From Burkholderiales bacterium (GTDB lineage: Bacteria; Pseudomonadota; Gammaproteobacteria; Burkholderiales; Burkholderiaceae_E), in the NCBI GenBank assembly GCA_947487165.1, contig CANKWX010000012.1, forward strand, positions 1 to 64,000: a DNA stretch of 64,000 nucleotides. Reading direction: 5' to 3'. Below are positions 61,070 through 64,000 of this stretch, one piece after another. The notes beneath the pieces were generated by a model that had not been told where the DNA came from, searched no databases, and saw only the letters and a program-made list of their open reading frames with translations. Position 1 is the stretch's first letter, and each line of letters opens with the position of its first letter. A program made the position numbers and the translations under genes.

Positions 61070-61937
61070 GGACGAGTCCTCATTCAATCACTCCGCACGA
61101 TGGGGTCGACGCCGCTTCCTCGGAAGCGTGGCGGCCTCGGCAACGGCGTTCGCTGGCATTCGGAACTCGCACGGCGCTTCGCGGGGTCTCGGACTCGCGC
61201 TCGGTAGCGGCTCTATTCACGGATATGCCCATCTCGGTGTCCTCAAGGCACTCGAGGCCCGCGGTGTGCGTCCGGGAGTGGTGACCGGGACCAGCGCCGG
61301 TGCCATCGCAGGTGCGTTGTGGGCATTCGGGCTGTCGTGGAAGGCGGTGCACGAGGCGGTGATGGGGCTCGGGTGGTGGACGAACCAGGCGCTCGGGCTC
61401 GACCGCGGGCTCCTGCGGAACGACGCCGTCGGTAGCCTCGTCGCACGGCACACGCGTGGCCAGCCCATCGAGCGCTGGCCGACGTCGTTCGCAGCCCTGG
61501 CGACGGACTTCGCGACCGGGCAGCGCGTGATGCTGTCGAGCGGACCGGCCGGTCCCGCGGTGCAGGCCTCCAGCAGCCTGCCGGTTCTCTACTCGCCGAT
61601 TCGCCTCGAAGGCAGATTGCTGGTCGACGGTGGACTGTCCGAGCCGATACCTGTTCGTGCGGCCCGCGAGCTCGGCGCGCAGCGGGTCATCGCCGTCGAC
61701 GTCGCCTACCGACCCTGGGAGGCAAGCGCGCCGGGGCTGGCCGGCACGCCCTTGCACACCGTCCACATCCTGATTGACCGACTCATCGCGGAGCAGGTGA
61801 AGGAAGCCGACGTCGCCATCCGGCTGGACGCTCATCGGTGGGTCGAAAGAAGGGGCGGTCACGAGGCGCTCATCACGGCCGGCGAACGGGCCGTCGAGGC
61901 GCAGTGGCATGACATCGCCGCGCTCCTCGGGCGGTAA
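61068..61937 (+). CDS. Patatin-like phospholipase (RssA-like) with a twin-arginine signal
   Basis: A 289-residue protein. A twin-arginine signal (RWGRRRFLGSVAASATAFAG) precedes a patatin domain: LGLALGSGSIHGYAHLGVLKAL (oxyanion loop), nucleophile elbow GTSAGAIAG and catalytic Asp in VDGGLSEPIPV. It should act as an esterase or lipid acyl hydrolase in the periplasm. ATG 61068 is the only plausible start near the signal peptide; it overlaps head to head with the start of the divergent membrane-protein gene, and no good ribosome site is visible. Confidence 0.85.
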   Translation: MDESSFNHSARWGRRRFLGSVAASATAFAGIRNSHGASRGLGLALGSGSIHGYAHLGVLKALEARGVRPGVVTGTSAGAIAGALWAFGLSWKAVHEAVMGLGWWTNQALGLDRGLLRNDAVGSLVARHTRGQPIERWPTSFAALATDFATGQRVMLSSGPAGPAVQASSSLPVLYSPIRLEGRLLVDGGLSEPIPVRAARELGAQRVIAVDVAYRPWEASAPGLAGTPLHTVHILIDRLIAEQVKEADVAIRLDAHRWVERRGGHEALITAGERAVEAQWHDIAALLGR

Positions 61938-61942
61938 CGTCT

Positions 61943-62218
61943 CTAAAACGAGCCCTCCTTGCCGCGTCCCGACTCGGGGCGGGTGTTACCACCCCCCCGA
62001 TGGTGGCCGTGCCCGCCCCCATGACCATGGCCATGCCCGAACAGATGCATCAACGGACAAGCGAGCAGCAGCAGATAGGCCGCGCTGCCGGCGATGTGAT
62101 TCCAATGCTCCCTGAGCAGGTAGAAGGCAACCAGCGCAGCGACCATCAGCACCGCCCCTTTCCATGGCAGCCCTCGAACGGCAGGGGTGTCGAAGTTCGC
62201 GCTCATGTTCTCGACCAT
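61943..62218 (-). CDS. DUF2933 membrane protein with His-rich tail
   Basis: A 91-residue protein starting MVENMSANFDTPAVRGL, with two hydrophobic helices (AVLMVAALVAFYLLREHW and GSAAYLLLLACPLMHLFG) and a histidine/glycine tail (HGHGHGGGHGHHRGGG). This is the DUF2933 layout common in copper-resistance clusters. ATG 62218 is preceded by GGGAGG at nine bases; ATG 62206 is an alternative. The tail may bind metal. Confidence 0.82.
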   Translation of the reverse strand: MVENMSANFDTPAVRGLPWKGAVLMVAALVAFYLLREHWNHIAGSAAYLLLLACPLMHLFGHGHGHGGGHGHHRGGGNTRPESGRGKEGSF

Positions 62219-62303
62219 TTCGATGTCCTCCCGGCAACGCTTCGCGCCGCCGAATGTGGAGTGCATCGCCGCATCGAGCCGAGCGGCGATGCGCCCCGTG
62301 CCG

Positions 62304-62636
62304 TCAGCGGGTGCCGGCGGTACCTCCGCAGTTCTTCTCCATCATCTCGCGATGCATGCGGACCTGCTCGGGCGTGACGTTGCCGCCGTGCATCGAGCGC
62401 ATCTGCGCCTCCATGGCCGCGTTCTGCTCCGCGGGCGACTTGCCCGCCATCATCTGGCGGTGCATCGCGCACATCTGGGCCGAATCGCCGCCAGCCATGC
62501 CCATGCCACCGGAGCCGCCCATTCCCGTTCCGCTACCGGAGCCGCCCATCATCGAGCCATGGCCCTGCGGTGACGTGCATGCGGATAGAAGTGCGAGCGC
62601 TGCTACCGGGACCAGCATCAGACTGCGTGGTTTCAT
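62304..62636 (-). CDS. Met-rich lipoprotein
   Basis: A 110-residue protein. The lipoprotein signal has the lipobox LLSAC (Cys20). The mature part is a Gly/Ser/Met-rich linker (SMMGGSGSGTGMGGSGGMGMAGG) followed by a Met/His/Cys helical segment (MCAMHRQMMAGKSPAEQNAAMEAQM ... VRMHREMMEKNC). The regular Met and His residues suggest Cu(I)/Ag(I) buffering in the periplasm (inference). It has a short gap to its neighbours on the same strand. Confidence 0.75.
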   Translation of the reverse strand: MKPRSLMLVPVAALALLSACTSPQGHGSMMGGSGSGTGMGGSGGMGMAGGDSAQMCAMHRQMMAGKSPAEQNAAMEAQMRSMHGGNVTPEQVRMHREMMEKNCGGTAGTR

Positions 62637-62690
62637 CTTTCACTCCTCGTGGAAAGACCCCTGTATGAACGGTCCAGTGAACACCCTGCC

Positions 62691-63041
62691 TCACTGCGCA
62701 GGTTCGACAGCGGTGACCGTGTATGCGCCGTCGACCTTGTCGGCCTTGAATCTCACTTTGTCGCCGACCTTCAAGCCTTGAAGCATCGCCGGGTCCCGGA
62801 CCTGGAAGACCATCGTCATGTCCGGCATCTGCAGATTCGGGATGGGGCCGTGGCGCAGGGTGACCTTCTTCGTCTCTTGGTCGATGCGGCGAACCTCGCC
62901 CTGGACGAATTCCGCGCTTGAACCGGCCGAAGCCGCTGCCGGCGAATGGTGCGAAGAGTGGTCAGTGCTCGGCGTTTGAGCGTGCACGCCCCAAGAGGTC
63001 AGCGCGACGACGAGCATGGCTGTGACTCGAAGAGTTTTCAT
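62691..63041 (-). CDS. Second CusF-like copper-binding protein
   Basis: A 116-residue protein. The signal peptide (MKTLRVTAMLVVALTSWGVHAQ) is followed by a His-rich linker (TDHSSHHS) and a CusF OB-fold (VQGEVRRIDQETKKVTLRHGPIPNLQMPDMTMVFQV). The His and MTM ligands are present; the capping Trp is Met, as in the cusF at 59617. ATG 63041 has GGAG nine bases upstream. It probably acts as a periplasmic copper chaperone for the downstream cluster. Confidence 0.87.
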   Translation of the reverse strand: MKTLRVTAMLVVALTSWGVHAQTPSTDHSSHHSPAAASAGSSAEFVQGEVRRIDQETKKVTLRHGPIPNLQMPDMTMVFQVRDPAMLQGLKVGDKVRFKADKVDGAYTVTAVEPAQ

Positions 63042-63064
63042 GGTTGTTGCTCCATTGATGAGGG

Positions 63065-63514
63065 TCAAGACTGGCGGGACCACACGCGGGTAGCGCCCTT
63101 GCGTTCGACAAGGAGGACGTCGTAGGGGTCCTTGCGCCCCCCGGCCACTTCCATCCCCGGGGAACCGACTGGCATGCCTGGAACGGCCAGGCCGATAGCA
63201 TCGGGCCGCTCCTTGAGCAAGCGCAGGACGTCAGCTGCAGGCACATGTCCCTCGAGCGCGTAGCCGCCTACCCTGGCGGTATGGCAGCTGCCGAGACGTT
63301 CCGGGATGCCAGCGAGCCTGCGGGGACCGGATGTATCGGCCACCTCGGTCACATTGACCGAGAACCCGTTCGCCTTCATGTGCTCAATCCATTCTGTGCA
63401 GCAGCCGCAGGACGGGTTCTTGAACACCGTCAATTGCGGGCCGGCAGCGAACACAGGGAGGCCGTGCGCCAGAGATGCACCGGCGAGCAACAACAGGACG
63501 GTACGTCGATTCAT
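63065..63514 (-). CDS. DUF411 family metal-binding protein
   Basis: A 149-residue protein. The signal peptide (MNRRTVLLLLAGASLAHGLPVFA) is followed by the DUF411 core: LTVFKNPSCGCCTEWIEHMKANGF with the CGCC pair, then RLGSCHTARVGGYALEGHVPAADVLRLL and GLAVPGMPVGSPGME. Members are found with copper and silver resistance genes and probably bind metal through the cysteines. The ATG overlaps the stop of the upstream cupredoxin gene (ATGA at 63511-63514). Confidence 0.9.
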   Translation of the reverse strand: MNRRTVLLLLAGASLAHGLPVFAAGPQLTVFKNPSCGCCTEWIEHMKANGFSVNVTEVADTSGPRRLAGIPERLGSCHTARVGGYALEGHVPAADVLRLLKERPDAIGLAVPGMPVGSPGMEVAGGRKDPYDVLLVERKGATRVWSRQS

Positions 63515-64000
63515 TTCACCACCACCGTGCCGGTCATGCCGGCTTCGAAGTGACCGGGAATCAGGCAGGCGAAAGAGAACGTTCCCGCCTTGTCGAACTT
63601 CCATGCAAGCTCTCCCGTAGCGCCGGGCTTGACGTGCGCCATGTTCGGCTCGTCGTGCTCCATGTCGGGAAACTTGCGCATCAGTTCGGCGTGCTTGGCG
63701 AGCTCTTCGGCCGTACCGAGCACCATTTCGTGCAGAACCTTGCCTTCGTTGCGTACCAGGAACCGAATCGTTTCGCCGCGACGCACGACGATTTCCTTCG
63801 GCGTGAATCGCATCCGGTCGTCCATCGTTAGATGCACAGTCCGGGTGGCTTTCTTCGGGTCGGCGGCACGTCCATACGGCGTGTCCTCGACCCGGCTCGC
63901 ATCAAATTTCTTCGGCTTGTCGTCGTGACCGCCATGAGCCAGCGCCGCCGGAGAGGTCACTCCGAGTGCAACCATCAAGAATACGTGAGCGGTCGCAATC
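63511..64000 (-). CDS. Cupredoxin (plastocyanin-like) protein, 5' end outside window
   Basis: The frame stays open to the right edge, reading into a signal peptide (IATAHVFLMVALGVTSPAALA), so the start lies beyond 64,000. The mature protein opens HGGHDDKPKKFDASRVEDTPYG. The type 1 copper site is complete: His in GKVLHEMVLGT and Cys, His and Met in ACLIPGHFEAGMTG. An insertion with Met/His (KFPDMEHDEPNMAHVKP) lies between the first His and the Cys. It is a periplasmic copper or electron-transfer protein and the upstream member of the DUF411/CusF cluster. Confidence 0.9.
   Translation of the reverse strand, partial: IATAHVFLMVALGVTSPAALAHGGHDDKPKKFDASRVEDTPYGRAADPKKATRTVHLTMDDRMRFTPKEIVVRRGETIRFLVRNEGKVLHEMVLGTAEELAKHAELMRKFPDMEHDEPNMAHVKPGATGELAWKFDKAGTFSFACLIPGHFEAGMTGTVVVK

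Larger units (their letters stand above)
20522..64000. mobile_element. Acquired plasmid-like element (right end outside window)
   Basis: From about 20,521 onward the gene content changes to restriction-modification, plasmid replication, recombinase and metal resistance. At the same point the tetranucleotide GATC, frequent to the left, disappears; I found none to the right edge on reading the sequence. A TrfA-family initiator with iterons (34.1-35.6 kb) and a tyrosine recombinase (37.4-39.4 kb) are the mobility genes. No tRNA, direct repeat or integration site could be recognised at the left junction, so the exact end within 20,420-20,960 is uncertain. An assembly join cannot be excluded. Confidence 0.75.

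Overview
The window joins two kinds of DNA. Positions 1 to about 20,500 look like chromosome of a high-GC betaproteobacterium, probably Burkholderiales (inferred from gene content, codon use, an H-NS-like protein ending in the KYRDP...WTGRGR...PKW motif, and TrfA/Czc/Cus-type genes beyond). About 20,500 to the right edge looks like an acquired, plasmid-derived element.

Chromosomal part: a truncated fatty-acid desaturase, then mainly CoA-thioester catabolism. One reverse-strand cluster (714-5248) encodes two acyl-CoA dehydrogenases, a MaoC-type hydratase and a thiolase, which together make a nearly complete beta-oxidation set. A second coupled pair of acyl-CoA dehydrogenases lies at 7751-9915. 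Between them is a LuxR-type response regulator translationally coupled to a lipoprotein of unknown function. Next come a dienelactone hydrolase, an HCCA-isomerase-like protein, YceH, an alpha/beta hydrolase, malate synthase G, a 5'-nucleotidase-family lipoprotein, two enoyl-CoA hydratases, a GST and the H-NS-like protein with a clear promoter.

Acquired part, defence and replication (20.9-42 kb): a PHP-ABC ATPase (TrlF-like); a type III-like restriction-modification operon with a small ribbon-helix-helix gene; an EcoRI-family adenine methylase coupled to a DUF262-HNH nuclease; a three-gene ATGA-coupled cassette of unknown function; an orphan HigA; a TrfA-family replication initiator next to a set of 18-bp iterons on a 21-bp grid; a secreted choice-of-anchor/LamG protein; a large tyrosine recombinase; an XRE regulator and a run of small coupled genes; an orphan CcdA-like antitoxin; and a HAD protein.

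Acquired part, metal resistance (42-64 kb): a CadR/PbrR-like regulator with two matching MerR-type promoters, one before a transglutaminase/Czc-like efflux operon and one before a Zn/Cd/Pb P-type ATPase; then a Cus/Sil-type Cu(I)/Ag(I) efflux operon (CusC, CusB with fused CusF domain, CusA, CusF); then a copper-periplasm cluster (small membrane proteins, patatin, DUF2933, Met-rich lipoprotein, second CusF, DUF411, cupredoxin cut by the right edge).

The strongest whole-window signal is compositional. The tetranucleotide GATC is very common left of 20,521, and reading by eye I could not find it once from there to 64,000. This marks the acquired element, shows that the defence, replication and metal modules share a history, and suggests long exposure to a GATC-targeting restriction system.
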